DNA of 64,000 nucleotides, from NCBI GenBank assembly GCA_028277025.1, contig JAPYVG010000002.1:62001-126000 (forward strand), given 5' to 3'. Shown piece after piece: positions 20,029 through 28,624 of the stretch. The notes below the pieces were generated by a model that was given only the letters and a program-made list of their open reading frames with translations, was not told the origin of the DNA and did no database searches. Position 1 is the first letter of the stretch; every line of letters starts with the position of its first letter. Origin of the DNA: Sulfolobaceae archaeon. Lineage in GTDB: Archaea; Thermoproteota; Thermoprotei_A; Sulfolobales; Sulfolobaceae. A program made the position numbers and the translations under genes.

Positions 20029-21053
20029 AGGAACCTTCTAAGGAAGATTTAAGAAATTTGATAAGTGAAATACTTATACTTGATCATATCTGTGTTAAAG
20101 CGCATTATAACGTAGACGAGTTAATCTTCTCATTTCTATTAGCTAAGTACGCAAAGGGAGATTTCTCTTTGTCCTTCACATTAGATAACTGTAATGTCAA
20201 GTTAAACGCGACTAGCCAAGGAAAGTCTATATCGTTTAAAGGGAGGGAGTATTTTATAGGTTGGTCAGCTTTCTCATCAATTTTTCCCATTTCAGTTGAT
20301 GACATAATTCCCATTCTAACTGGAATCTTCTCTTCATTAGAAATAGAGAGGAGAGGGCTAACAGAATTCGAAAGGAATATAGTAAACGATATGGTAAACT
20401 TAGGGGTAATAATAGAAAAAAATTTAAAACTACCCAATTATAAGAATTTACCACTGTTTTTTTCGATAACGACTTCAATAGATCCTTATATCCCAGAAAT
20501 GAGCGGTAACAGAGAAGTTACTATAAAAAATCTCAAAGAGATAGGAATAAATGAGACTGATAAGCTAGAGGAAATTGATGAAAAGAAAACAAACACGCTC
20601 ATTTTCAAACTTATCACAAATATTTTGAAAATTAACCAGAAATTTACGCGTGACGATTTGGTTACAGATAGGGTTTATTATCTTGAATACGACTCGTTAG
20701 AGTTAGCTTTAGCGTCTTTATACTTTCTTGACGTTAAGGGAATAGGCGATATTTTCCAGCTAGTAATAACACCTAACTACGCGGAATTGTTAACGTCGAA
20801 GTACAGAGAAGAAATAGGGAAGGGGTTCAAGATTGGTAATATTGTCGAAAAAGGCTCATACGTTATTGTGGAGTCGGATTTAAAGTCGCCACTTCTATTA
20901 CAGTTGATATTGTTACAGCAAGGTAAGACACGTAAAGATAAACCCGTATATGTTAAAAGCAATGATGGAGTTTATACTAGTAGATACTTTAATCCTACGA
21001 GTTTAAAGGAGGGATTAATAAAAGTTGAGGATGAGAGTATCAATAAGGGTTGA
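20013..21053 (+). CDS. Cdc45/RecJ-like protein (RecJdbh), probable CMG helicase subunit
   Basis: The 346-residue protein begins with a DHH-like layout in which HYNVDELIFSFLLAKYAKG stands where active RecJ nucleases have HxDADG, so the metal-binding aspartates are gone. In Sulfolobus the RecJ-like protein next to this gene set is the Cdc45 homologue that binds MCM and GINS. I rely on that remembered context and on the degenerate N-terminus; overall similarity cannot be measured here. It overlaps pcc1 by 29 nt and the UPF0104 gene by 16 nt. Confidence 0.65.
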   Translation: MENYLKEPSKEDLRNLISEILILDHICVKAHYNVDELIFSFLLAKYAKGDFSLSFTLDNCNVKLNATSQGKSISFKGREYFIGWSAFSSIFPISVDDIIPILTGIFSSLEIERRGLTEFERNIVNDMVNLGVIIEKNLKLPNYKNLPLFFSITTSIDPYIPEMSGNREVTIKNLKEIGINETDKLEEIDEKKTNTLIFKLITNILKINQKFTRDDLVTDRVYYLEYDSLELALASLYFLDVKGIGDIFQLVITPNYAELLTSKYREEIGKGFKIGNIVEKGSYVIVESDLKSPLLLQLILLQQGKTRKDKPVYVKSNDGVYTSRYFNPTSLKEGLIKVEDESINKG

Positions 21054-21273
21054 GTCGAATAACGCAAGTGTAATAGCTAAAAGTATAGAAGTTGATAACA
21101 TTGACTTACCCATGGGCATGGAAATAGTTACTAGGAATGAGGGTTCTGAAATAGTAGTTGTCGTGACTATGGAAATTAAAAATCCCTCGGATATCATGAC
21201 TTTGAGAAATACTGTTGACGAGATCCTGCAACATATAAATACTTTAGAAAAGACCCTTTCAACTGTTAAGTAA
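21025..21273 (+). CDS. pcc1: KEOPS complex subunit Pcc1
   Basis: The 82-residue protein has the compact Pcc1 layout: a strand with IRVESNNASVIAKSIEVDN, a middle segment with IVVVVTMEIKNPSD and a C-terminal helix LRNTVDEILQHINTL. Pcc1 dimerises and bridges Kae1 in the complex that makes N6-threonylcarbamoyl-adenosine on tRNA. The gene starts inside the end of the Cdc45/RecJ-like gene, and L10e follows 37 nt later with its own TATA box. The other KEOPS genes are not in the window. Confidence 0.85.
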   Translation: MRMRVSIRVESNNASVIAKSIEVDNIDLPMGMEIVTRNEGSEIVVVVTMEIKNPSDIMTLRNTVDEILQHINTLEKTLSTVK

Positions 21274-21280
21274 GCAAAAC

Positions 21281-21290
21281 ATTTAAAATA
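21281..21290 (+). promoter_or_regulatory. TATA box of the rpl10e operon
   Basis: ATTTAAAATA is centred about 26 nt upstream of the rpl10e ATG at 21311, giving a leaderless internal promoter for the rpl10e-dph2-csl4-rpoL run. Confidence 0.55.
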
Positions 21291-21310
21291 GTATGACTTA
21301 ATCTCTACAC

Positions 21311-21841
21311 ATGCCACTAAGACCCGGTCGTTGCTATAGGCATTTTTCTGGCCCAGCATATACTAGAAAGGAGTACATTCCAGGTGTACCAATGCCTAAG
21401 ATAACCAAATTCACAATGGGTAATCCTAATGGTGATTACGATTATGAGGTGAGATTAGTTAGTACTGAAAAAGGACAAATTAGGCATAACGCTTTAGAAG
21501 CCTCACGCGTATTAGCTTTAAAGTATCTAACTAAAAAGTTAGCCTCAGAACAGAACTTCTTCTTAGTAGTAACCAAATACCCGCACCACGTTATAAGGGA
21601 GAATAAGATGATGGCATTTGCGGGAGCGGACAGATTGCAAGACGGTATGAGATTGTCCTTTGGAAAGCCTATAGGTACAGCAGCTAGAATTGAAAGATTG
21701 GGAGATATTATAATGTACGTGAGAGTCAAGAAGGAACATTTACAATTTGCTAAAGAAGCCCTAAGGATGGCAGCTTCAAAAGTATCGATAAGGACTAGGA
21801 TAGACATAGTACCCTTAAAGAAAGAGGCAGTAACGCAGTGA
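21311..21841 (+). CDS. rpl10e: Ribosomal protein L10e (uL16)
   Basis: The 176-residue protein begins [20 protein letters not shown] and contains [22 protein letters not shown] and [13 protein letters not shown], all characteristic of archaeal L10e (uL16). It sits near the peptidyl transferase centre of the large subunit. Its stop overlaps the GTG start of dph2 (GTGA), so the two are translationally coupled. Identification is secure. Confidence 0.97.
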   Translation: MPLRPGRCYRHFSGPAYTRKEYIPGVPMPKITKFTMGNPNGDYDYEVRLVSTEKGQIRHNALEASRVLALKYLTKKLASEQNFFLVVTKYPHHVIRENKMMAFAGADRLQDGMRLSFGKPIGTAARIERLGDIIMYVRVKKEHLQFAKEALRMAASKVSIRTRIDIVPLKKEAVTQ

Positions 21842-22833
21842 GTTACGATTTCGAGATAGACAAGGTAGTAGATGAGTTAAAGAGAAGAAATGTTAAACGT
21901 GTTCTCTTACAATTCCCAGAAGGTTTAAAAATTTTTTCTATTAATGTAGTAAAACAGTTGAAGGAAAGATTGCCACAAGTAGAATTCATAATATCCTCCG
22001 AACCAAGTTGGGGAGCATGTGACATAGCAGAAGATGAAGCGTCTTTACTTAAAGTGGATTTAATAGTACACTTCGGTCACACTCCTTATACATGGTATTA
22101 TCCTAAATTTCCTACATTGTTTGTGGAAGTTAAGAGTAATTTGGAAATAAATGAGAAACAAATTGAGGACTTAAAGCCAATTTTTCACAAGTACAACGCT
22201 AAAAAGGTATCGTTAACTGCCACTGTTCAACACGTGCATTTGCTTAAGGACTTGAAGGCTAAGCTAAAGGAATTCGAAGTAATAATAGGGAAACCATCGT
22301 CACCATTTATGTATGATGGGCAAATATTAGGGTGTGATTATAAGGCTGGTGAGGTAGATGCTGATGTTTACGTTAATGTATCCGGAGGATATTTTCACGC
22401 TTTAGGATTAGGCTTAGCTGTTAATAAGCCGGTAATAAAAGTAGACCCCTATACTCAGAAAAATGAAGACCTTACGGAGGAGGTTTATAAAATTATTAAA
22501 GTCAGATATGGTAAGATTATGAAGGCTATTGACGGAAAGTCTTGGGCTATTATACAAGGGGTTAAAGTTGGTCAGAATAGGCCTTTAATGGTTAAGTACT
22601 TCGAAAAGAAACTAAAGGAAAAAGGATACGAGGTGATCGTTATTTCAAATAGGTCATTGTCCAAGGAATCTTTAAGAAATATAGATAATGGTGATATAGA
22701 TGTCTTTGTCGTAACCTCATGTCCTAGACTGCCAATTGACGACCTTTACGATTACGAAAAACCAGTTTTAACCCCGGGCGAGGCAAGAATGATAATTCTT
22801 AATCAGTTTGATAAATATATATTTCCTTGGTGA
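21838..22833 (+). CDS. dph2: Diphthamide biosynthesis protein Dph2 (radical 3-amino-3-carboxypropyl transferase)
   Basis: The 331-residue protein starts with GTG overlapping the L10e stop. Three cysteines spaced through three repeats can be seen: Cys61 in [10 protein letters not shown], one in [14 protein letters not shown] and one in [12 protein letters not shown]. These match the three Fe-S ligands of archaeal Dph2. The enzyme splits S-adenosylmethionine and modifies a histidine of elongation factor 2, the first step of diphthamide synthesis. Its place after a ribosomal protein fits a translation role. Confidence 0.93.
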   Translation: MSYDFEIDKVVDELKRRNVKRVLLQFPEGLKIFSINVVKQLKERLPQVEFIISSEPSWGACDIAEDEASLLKVDLIVHFGHTPYTWYYPKFPTLFVEVKSNLEINEKQIEDLKPIFHKYNAKKVSLTATVQHVHLLKDLKAKLKEFEVIIGKPSSPFMYDGQILGCDYKAGEVDADVYVNVSGGYFHALGLGLAVNKPVIKVDPYTQKNEDLTEEVYKIIKVRYGKIMKAIDGKSWAIIQGVKVGQNRPLMVKYFEKKLKEKGYEVIVISNRSLSKESLRNIDNGDIDVFVVTSCPRLPIDDLYDYEKPVLTPGEARMIILNQFDKYIFPW

Positions 22834-22838
22834 GTGAA

Positions 22839-23405
22839 ATGAGAAAGCAAGGAGAGTTAATACTCCCTGGCGATGAAGTAGGAGTTATAGAAGAGTTTAC
22901 TGCTGGTGAGGGTACTTATGAACAAGACGGTAAGGTTTATGTAAGTGTGGCTGGTAAGGCATTTTACGACATGATAAACCGTAAAGTTAACTCTATAAGT
23001 TTTAAGAAGCCCAGTCTTCTAGCTCTGAGGAAGAGTAAATACGTAATAGGTGTTGTAGTAGGTTTAAAAGAAGATTCGGCATTAGTTAATATCTTAAGTA
23101 TTGAGGAGAAACCCTTGGGTAGCCCTTTGAGCGGGTATGTGCACATCTCACAGATTACTAATAAGTTTTTGGAAAAAATTACTGATGCACTTAGAGTCGG
23201 TGATATAATCAAAGCAAAGCCGATAAACTTTTCGATCCCGATAGCCTTAACGTTAAAACAGAAAGATTTAGGAGTTGTTTACGCTAAGTGCTCTATATGT
23301 GGTACAAAAATGGTTAAGCATGGCGAAGAACATTTAAGGTGTCCTAACTGTGGAAATATTGAAACAAGAAAATTAGCTGTACAGGTGAAGAAAGGTGGAA
23401 GTTAA
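22839..23405 (+). CDS. csl4: Exosome subunit Csl4
   Basis: I choose the ATG at 22839, five nt after the ribosome-binding motif GGTGA (22829-22833); GTG at 22830 and TTG at 22827 are in-frame alternatives. The 188-residue protein has the N-terminal [12 protein letters not shown] region, an S1 domain (GYVHISQI) and a C-terminal zinc ribbon CSICG...CPNCG. Csl4 caps the archaeal exosome and recruits RNA for 3'-5' decay or tailing. Rrp4, Rrp41 and Rrp42 are not in the window. Confidence 0.93.
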   Translation: MRKQGELILPGDEVGVIEEFTAGEGTYEQDGKVYVSVAGKAFYDMINRKVNSISFKKPSLLALRKSKYVIGVVVGLKEDSALVNILSIEEKPLGSPLSGYVHISQITNKFLEKITDALRVGDIIKAKPINFSIPIALTLKQKDLGVVYAKCSICGTKMVKHGEEHLRCPNCGNIETRKLAVQVKKGGS

Positions 23406-23667
23406 AATAATTAAATCAACTAATAATTACTTAGAACTCCAGATTGACAGCGAAGACCACACTCTAGGGAATTTAATAAAGGGTATGTTGTTAAGAATAC
23501 CGGGAGTTAAGTTCGCTTCTTATTCACAACCTCACCCGCTAATTGATAGCATTATAATAAAGATTTTGACGGATGAAAGTATCACTCCCAAAGACGCTTT
23601 ACTTAAAGCAATAGAACTAGCTGAAAAATATACTAACCAGTTTATTGAGGAAGGTAAGAAATTATGA
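23395..23667 (+). CDS. rpoL: RNA polymerase subunit L (Rpo11)
   Basis: The 90-residue protein starts with GTG at 23395, six nt after GGTGA (23384-23388). It has the Rpb11/RpoL signature [17 protein letters not shown], then ASYSQPHPL and a C-terminal helix. RpoL pairs with RpoD to form the assembly platform of archaeal RNA polymerase. It overlaps csl4 by 11 nt and the next small gene by 4 nt. Identification is secure. Confidence 0.95.
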   Translation: MEVKIIKSTNNYLELQIDSEDHTLGNLIKGMLLRIPGVKFASYSQPHPLIDSIIIKILTDESITPKDALLKAIELAEKYTNQFIEEGKKL

Positions 23668-23918
23668 AAAAAGAGAGCAGAAAGGCAGTAGTTACATCTT
23701 CTTCGAATACTTCTCTTTTTGCTCTTTGTGTATTTAGGGGTAACTTTTTAGAAAAAATTATGTTCGCTAGAAGTAAGGAGGAGTTGTTGAACTTATTTAA
23801 TAACTCTTCATTAAAAGGCGAGGTAAAGGCTTTTATGAATGAGGGTGAAGAGGTCGAAATTTGTAACATGATTGTAGACAAAATTGGAAGAAAATTAAAT
23901 AAACTACAAAATAAGTAG
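23664..23918 (+). CDS. Small conserved-context protein between rpoL and tfs, unknown
   Basis: The 84-residue protein starts with ATG overlapping the rpoL stop (ATGA), so it is translated with RpoL. It has a possible strand pair ([16 protein letters not shown]), then a helical stretch ([13 protein letters not shown]) and a charged C-terminus. No metal motif is visible. I do not recognise it. Its position between a polymerase subunit and TFS hints at a role in transcription or RNA handling, but this is only context. Confidence 0.7.
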   Translation: MKKESRKAVVTSSSNTSLFALCVFRGNFLEKIMFARSKEELLNLFNNSSLKGEVKAFMNEGEEVEICNMIVDKIGRKLNKLQNK

Positions 23919-23940
23919 GATAAACTATTGGTGATAAATT

Positions 23941-24276
23941 ATGAAGTTCTGTCCTAAATGCGGTTCAATTATGGTTCCTAGAAAGGAGAATGGGAAAACC
24001 GTTTACAAATGTCCTAAATGTGGGTATGAGGATACAAATGTTCAACAGTCCATAAAGATAACCACTACAGTGAAGCATTCTGCTAAAGAGAAAACTTTGG
24101 TATTAGAAAGCGAAACTCCGCCCACTGGTGCACAAATAACTAAAGGCGTAATTTGTCCTAGCTGCGGTAATGATGAAGCTTATTTCTGGATTCTCCAAAC
24201 TAGAAGAGCAGACGAACCGCCTACTAGGTTTTACAAGTGTACTAAATGCGGTAAGGTCTGGCGCGAATACGAGTAA
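23941..24276 (+). CDS. tfs: Transcription elongation factor TFS
   Basis: The 111-residue protein has an N-terminal zinc ribbon (CPKCG and CPKCG near residues 4-28) and a C-terminal TFIIS ribbon (CPSCG...CTKCGKVW). The catalytic [13 protein letters not shown] loop carries the Asp-Glu pair. TFS makes the stalled RNA polymerase cleave its transcript. The full acidic loop shows this is the active cleavage-stimulating form, not an inhibitory paralogue. It is last in the rpl10e-to-tfs run, and a T-run follows its stop at once. Confidence 0.95.
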   Translation: MKFCPKCGSIMVPRKENGKTVYKCPKCGYEDTNVQQSIKITTTVKHSAKEKTLVLESETPPTGAQITKGVICPSCGNDEAYFWILQTRRADEPPTRFYKCTKCGKVWREYE

Positions 24277-24282
24277 TTTTTT
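24277..24282 (+). terminator. T-run terminator after tfs
   Basis: Six T residues directly follow the tfs stop codon and precede the tRNA promoter. T-runs are the usual archaeal termination signal. The call rests on composition and position only. Confidence 0.4.
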
Positions 24283-24329
24283 CCTAACCGAAAAACCTTT
24301 AAGTGTTTTAGTTAGATTTCTTTTTAGTT

Positions 24330-24431
<102 letters not shown>

Positions 24432-24581
24432 AAGGATTCAAGAAAGCGAAAACGTGAAGTAAAATGCTAAATGATTTACAACCTCAAAGACAATTTTCAA
24501 ATTTATAACAAGAAAATTGGAGAAAATAACAGAGCATAATTTAGGTAAAATTTTAAAAAGGGTGTGGAGGAGGTTGTAAAT

Positions 24582-24866
24582 ATGTTACACATATGGATGA
24601 TCAATATTTCTCTAGTTATAGTATCTGTCATAATTGCCGTCCTTATATCCTTAGAACTTTTCTCAACCAGAGATGTGGTAAAGAGTAAGTTAACTGCCCT
24701 ACTCTTCTCTTTAGGCATAATCTTAGTATTACAAGAGGTAGTACTTTTAGCCTCATTTATGATGTGGTCAGAATATGATAATCCAATTTACGCTTACCCG
24801 TCAGCAGTTATAGCTTCGCTAGACCTAGTGGGACTTATAATACTCTATTTAGTTATAAAAGTCTAG
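24582..24866 (+). CDS. Small membrane protein, unknown
   Basis: The ATG at 24582 follows a GGAGG stretch, giving 94 residues; a GTG at 24564 would add six. Three hydrophobic helices are visible: about residues 6-24, 38-62 and 75-92. There are no conserved charged motifs in the membrane that would suggest a transporter. Its 3' end touches the convergent pibD gene by 4 nt. The function is unknown. Confidence 0.6.
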   Translation: MLHIWMINISLVIVSVIIAVLISLELFSTRDVVKSKLTALLFSLGIILVLQEVVLLASFMMWSEYDNPIYAYPSAVIASLDLVGLIILYLVIKV

Positions 24867-25576
24867 ATAAAAGGAAAACCGATTATAAGGCTTAGAATAT
24901 ATCCTAGGGCTATAAATGGAATTACCGGTACACCCCACATTACCCAAATATATTCATCACCGTTGATTAATCCCTTCTCCATGTAGTCTTTGTATTTCTT
25001 TCTCCACTCAGCATCATCTTCCTCTACTGAAAAAGTAGTCCTAATGCTCCTATTCCCTTTTTCATCTATTTGGGTTAAAGGGAATAGAAATTTAGAGTTA
25101 ATAAAATCCTTAACTTTCATCCTCTTAGCGGAAAACGCTAGGACAAGCTTAACTGATAAAGGCTCATTTTTATTTAAGTATTTCAAGTTCCTTACGGCAT
25201 TTATTATCCCTATAAGGACTATTAAGAATGTTGAATAAAGTAATATTATTAATGGTTCCATACCACGTTCCGATAAGTAAGAAGGGAATAAGGGGTAGAC
25301 CACTGAATTACTAAAGGAGAGTATTAGGGATAGGAATAAATCCGCTCCACCCATTAAAGACATTCTGTAAAATATATAGATTAGCAAGTTAGTAGACACT
25401 ACAGAATATATGAAGAGGAATAAGTTAAGTTTATCATAATCAAAATAGAAGAAAGCAACTAAAGGCATATAAATGAGCCAGATTTTTAAGTCCACTTCTC
25501 TGGTTTTAATGTCTAAATAAGAAACGTGGGCTAACATTATCAGAGTTAAGAGAATTTGTATTATATATATTAACAC
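24863..25576 (-). CDS. pibD: Class III signal peptidase PibD (prepilin/prearchaellin peptidase)
   Basis: The 237-residue integral membrane protein starts with GTG. Asp22 in SYLDIKTREVD and Asp79 in the GGAD motif are the two aspartates of type IV prepilin-type aspartic peptidases. Sulfolobus PibD has the same length and similar positions. It removes class III signal peptides from archaellins, pilins and sugar-binding proteins. The long soluble loop near residues 130-205 is charged and faces the cytoplasm by inference. No pilin gene lies beside it. Confidence 0.88.
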   Translation of the reverse strand: MLIYIIQILLTLIMLAHVSYLDIKTREVDLKIWLIYMPLVAFFYFDYDKLNLFLFIYSVVSTNLLIYIFYRMSLMGGADLFLSLILSFSNSVVYPLFPSYLSERGMEPLIILLYSTFLIVLIGIINAVRNLKYLNKNEPLSVKLVLAFSAKRMKVKDFINSKFLFPLTQIDEKGNRSIRTTFSVEEDDAEWRKKYKDYMEKGLINGDEYIWVMWGVPVIPFIALGYILSLIIGFPFI

Positions 25577-26130
25577 GGCAGGAAGCCCTCCTCACTCAGC
25601 CCTCTGCGAGGCAGTCAGAGGGCTAGATACCCCATAGTTTTTAATTCCAACTTGTCTTTATAAAGTTTAGGGCAAAGGAGAGAGAAGTCTTTGCTAGTAA
25701 GTATGTAAAGACTGTAACGTTTCTACGTAACTACTCGTTATTTTTAATCTAATTATCGTTTTGACAAGTTGTGTTTATATATAGTATTACCGAAGTAGTT
25801 TTTATTGATAATCCCCCTAACTGATGACGGGCTCTGCTCACGAGGTTTGGGGAGTGAAAAACTGGATGGGAGGGTAGTGGCGTTTCCCTTTACTAGCCCC
25901 AATGGGTGACTGTGTATGATCCCTTAACCCGTGGTGGAATTAGAAGTAATTAAAAGTAAGGATAAGTTGCGCCACGGGTAAACACACCCATTCGTCCTAT
26001 TCTAATTGAAGGAAAATGCTCTGGATCTTTACGAGAAAGGAGTACTTTCGAAAGTTCAAGGAGTTAATGGAGGGGTGTAATTTACCTCAAAGGTAGCTAA
26101 GGATTGTTATGGGGATGCCAATATGGTTCT
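25577..26130. other. Non-coding structured stretch, possible decayed IS200/IS605 element
   Basis: The 634-nt gap 25577-26210 has no supported gene. It starts with a hairpin AGCCCTCTG (25598-25606) / CAGAGGGCT (25616-25624) with a 9-nt loop. A second inverted pair ACCCGTGG (25927-25934) / CCACGGGT (25972-25979) lies further on, in a G-rich stretch that includes CCCCAATGGGTGACTG (25898-25913). The plus-strand reading before it ends in a short open run, FPFTSPNG then stop. These features resemble from memory the ends and RNA scaffold of Sulfolobus TnpB elements with the transposase gone. A free non-coding RNA is the alternative. Confidence 0.35.
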
Positions 26131-26175
26131 TCATTATTGGTTTATCAATAAACCGGTTCTTCATTCACTGCTTAA

Positions 26176-26196
26176 AAATTTAAATTGTTTAAAATA
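26176..26196 (+). promoter_or_regulatory. A/T-rich core promoter of the acyl-CoA dehydrogenase gene
   Basis: Two TATA-like runs, AAATTTAAATTG and GTTTAAAATA, lie about 30 and 20 nt upstream of the ATG at 26211. Either could place the transcript start close to the start codon. Confidence 0.4.
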
Positions 26197-26210
26197 CTTA
26201 TACACGCAAG

Positions 26211-27347
26211 ATGTTTGAATTATCAAAGGAATTAGAGGAGTATAGGGCTAAAATAAGGGAATATGCGCAAAAAACGGTAAGGGAATATGCAAAGCAAATG
26301 GACGAAACGAATGAGGGAGGAGATAAGATACTAAAAGACTTAGCAGAAATGGGTCTTTTAGGAATGAAAGAACCACCAAAATACGGAGGGTTAGGTTTAG
26401 GAGAAGTAGCTTTCGCAATAGCGACTGAGGAGCTCGGTGCTGAGAGTGGTGGTGCTGGGCATTCATTACACACACAACATAATGCATTACAATTACTAAT
26501 GTCAGTTGGAGGAGATTCCGCGCAAGAGTGGATAGAAAAAGGAGTTAAAGGTAAAGAGATTTACGCTGTAGCTTTGACAGAACCTCAGGCTGGATCAGAT
26601 TTGGGAGCGTTACAAACCACTGCTAAACCTGATGGTAACGAACTAGTCTTAAATGGTGAAAAGATTTTTACTAGTGCGGCCTCCTTCTCTACAAAGATGG
26701 TCGTGCTCGCCAGGACAAGTGGTAACCCCGGCGATAGGCAAGGGATTTCCTTACTTTTGGTTGACTCAAAACTTCCCGGTATTGAAATCCACAAACTCGA
26801 TTTGATGGGAATTAGAGGTGCTGGAGTATCTTACGTTAAATTTAACAACGTTAGAATTCCTAAGGATAGTATAATAGGGAAAGAAGGAGATGGATATAGA
26901 GGTGCATTAAAAGCCTTAATGATAAGTAGAAACGGTTATGCGGGGATAGCGGTAGGCATTGCGAGGGGTGCACTGGAAGAAGCAATAACGAGGGCTCAAA
27001 CTAGGAAACAGTTTGGTAAGCCAATAATAGAGCAAGAATGGATAGGCTTTAACTTAGCAGATGCATATATAAAGGTTGAGGCTTCAAGGTTATTAACGTG
27101 GAGGGCAGCTTCTTTATTAGATAAGGGTGTTGAGGCACTAACTGAGGCTTCAATGGCGAAATATTATGCTGCAGTTACCGCGACTGAAGTGACTCGTCTG
27201 GCATTACATATTTTCGGTGGTCACGGATTAAACCGCGGTTCTAAGGTGGAAAGGCTTTACAGAGATGCTAAGATAATGGAAATAGCCGAAGGTACTAATG
27301 AGATGCAGTTAGTAGCTGTATCAAGGTTGTTCCAACCAAAGAAATGA
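26211..27347 (+). CDS. Acyl-CoA dehydrogenase
   Basis: The 378-residue protein matches the family length and has its landmarks: VALTEPQAGSDLGALQTTA near 122-140, a GEKIFTSAA strand, TRKQFGKPI near 264, IFGGHGLNRGSKVERLYRDAK and AEGTNEMQLVAVSRL at the end. The catalytic Glu is probably in AEGTNE. It oxidises acyl-CoA at the alpha-beta bond with FAD. The substrate length cannot be told. Its 3' end overlaps the convergent transporter gene by 53 nt. No electron-transfer flavoprotein gene is nearby. Confidence 0.93.
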   Translation: MFELSKELEEYRAKIREYAQKTVREYAKQMDETNEGGDKILKDLAEMGLLGMKEPPKYGGLGLGEVAFAIATEELGAESGGAGHSLHTQHNALQLLMSVGGDSAQEWIEKGVKGKEIYAVALTEPQAGSDLGALQTTAKPDGNELVLNGEKIFTSAASFSTKMVVLARTSGNPGDRQGISLLLVDSKLPGIEIHKLDLMGIRGAGVSYVKFNNVRIPKDSIIGKEGDGYRGALKALMISRNGYAGIAVGIARGALEEAITRAQTRKQFGKPIIEQEWIGFNLADAYIKVEASRLLTWRAASLLDKGVEALTEASMAKYYAAVTATEVTRLALHIFGGHGLNRGSKVERLYRDAKIMEIAEGTNEMQLVAVSRLFQPKK

Positions 27348-28545
27348 ATAGATAAAGCACAACAAAGTTAACTAGGAGTACGGGCAACGAGTATTTTATA
27401 AATTCTATAAAGTTAAAACTTTTTCCTCCCCTAATTTCTGAAGCCTCTGAAATTATTACATTACTTGCCGCACCGAGTATTGTAAAATTACCCGCAATTG
27501 TACTACCAGCAGCTAAAGCTAACCAGTTCAATAAGGTCCCAACCCCTAATTCTTGCATCTCTGGAATGTAAATCGCAACTAACGGTACGTTACTTAAAAC
27601 CTGGCTTAATAAAATGCTTGAGACCATGATAGTTAATACGTTGGTAGGTGGTGGTAGGAACTCGTAAATAAATGATATTACTCCTCCGACGAATAAGCCT
27701 TTGGTAAAGATGAATAACCCTACGAAGAAAAGTATTGTACTCCAATCAACTCTCTGGATTATACTTCTTCTCTCCTTAGAGATGAGAAGTAAAAACGATG
27801 AGGTAAAGAGAGAGGCAAGTAGTATGTCTATCCTTAATGTGCTCAAAACGAAAAATAGAATAACTGTTATTACTAAAAGTATTAAGGCTGTATAGGCCAA
27901 CCTTTTATCTTTTATATCCTCGTCCTCTATCATATGATTAGTATAGTTCTTTATTTTATCTTCAAAGAGAAATAGTATAACATAATACGATGCTATCAGA
28001 TTAATTATTGTTGGTATGAAAAGCACTAAAACGAAGAGAGTAAAAGGTACTTTCGCTTCTAAAAGTATTAGCAAGTTCTGTGGATTACCCGTAGGCATCA
28101 TTACGCTACCGATTGTTACTCCGAACGCTAAGGTGTAAAGAAACGGGGTTTCATCAATCTCCATCGCTTTAGATGCCTCTAGTATTACTGGCGTCCAACT
28201 GGAGGCCACACCATCATTAGTCACTAAATTTGAAAGCAGTCCAGAGTATAAAAGTATAAAGAACAAAACCCTTTTTGGTTCTCTGTATTTCTTTATAAGC
28301 TTATATGCTAGAAATTTTAAAAACCCGGATATTTCTAGAGCGGAAGAGAATACGAAAAGGGTTATTAAGAATAATATTACGTCAAGGTTAATGCTTTCTA
28401 ATGCTTCATCCACAGATAAAACTCCGGTTACAATCATTAGAATTCCTCCGAACAGCATTGAAGCCCATGGGGGTATTTTAGTTATTCCTCTTAATGCTAT
28501 CATTAAATACGTGAGTAATGCAATTACTAAGGTTACTATAAGCAC
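27295..28545 (-). CDS. Ion transporter, ArsB/NhaD/SLC13-like superfamily
   Basis: The 416-residue protein has about eleven or twelve hydrophobic helices. The motifs NLVTNDGVASSWTPVIL and GSVMMPTGNPQNLLIL near residues 108-155 are repeated in weaker form as AGNFTILGAASNVII near 360. These are the paired re-entrant loops of the ion transporter superfamily that includes ArsB and NhaD. The substrate (arsenite, anion or sodium) cannot be told, and no ars gene is nearby. It is convergent with the acyl-CoA dehydrogenase gene. Confidence 0.8.
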   Translation of the reverse strand: MLIVTLVIALLTYLMIALRGITKIPPWASMLFGGILMIVTGVLSVDEALESINLDVILFLITLFVFSSALEISGFLKFLAYKLIKKYREPKRVLFFILLYSGLLSNLVTNDGVASSWTPVILEASKAMEIDETPFLYTLAFGVTIGSVMMPTGNPQNLLILLEAKVPFTLFVLVLFIPTIINLIASYYVILFLFEDKIKNYTNHMIEDEDIKDKRLAYTALILLVITVILFFVLSTLRIDILLASLFTSSFLLLISKERRSIIQRVDWSTILFFVGLFIFTKGLFVGGVISFIYEFLPPPTNVLTIMVSSILLSQVLSNVPLVAIYIPEMQELGVGTLLNWLALAAGSTIAGNFTILGAASNVIISEASEIRGGKSFNFIEFIKYSLPVLLVNFVVLYLFISLVGTTLIQLLTASH

Positions 28546-28624
28546 TTGAGTTAGATCACGTCAAAAGTTAAGAGTTTAACTACCTAATCGCTTATTAACA
28601 AAACGTTAAGCAAGTTATAAAACT

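Noticed and set aside
25815..26000. An SRP or RNase P RNA gene
   Set aside because: The hallmark sequences of either RNA (the SRP helix 8 tetraloop region, or RNase P CR-I/CR-V) are not visible in this stretch.
26010..26110. A reading KENALDLYEKGVLSKVQG that resembles a UPF0175-type antitoxin
   Set aside because: It is short, interrupted by a stop and has no start codon; at most a relic, with too little to support it.
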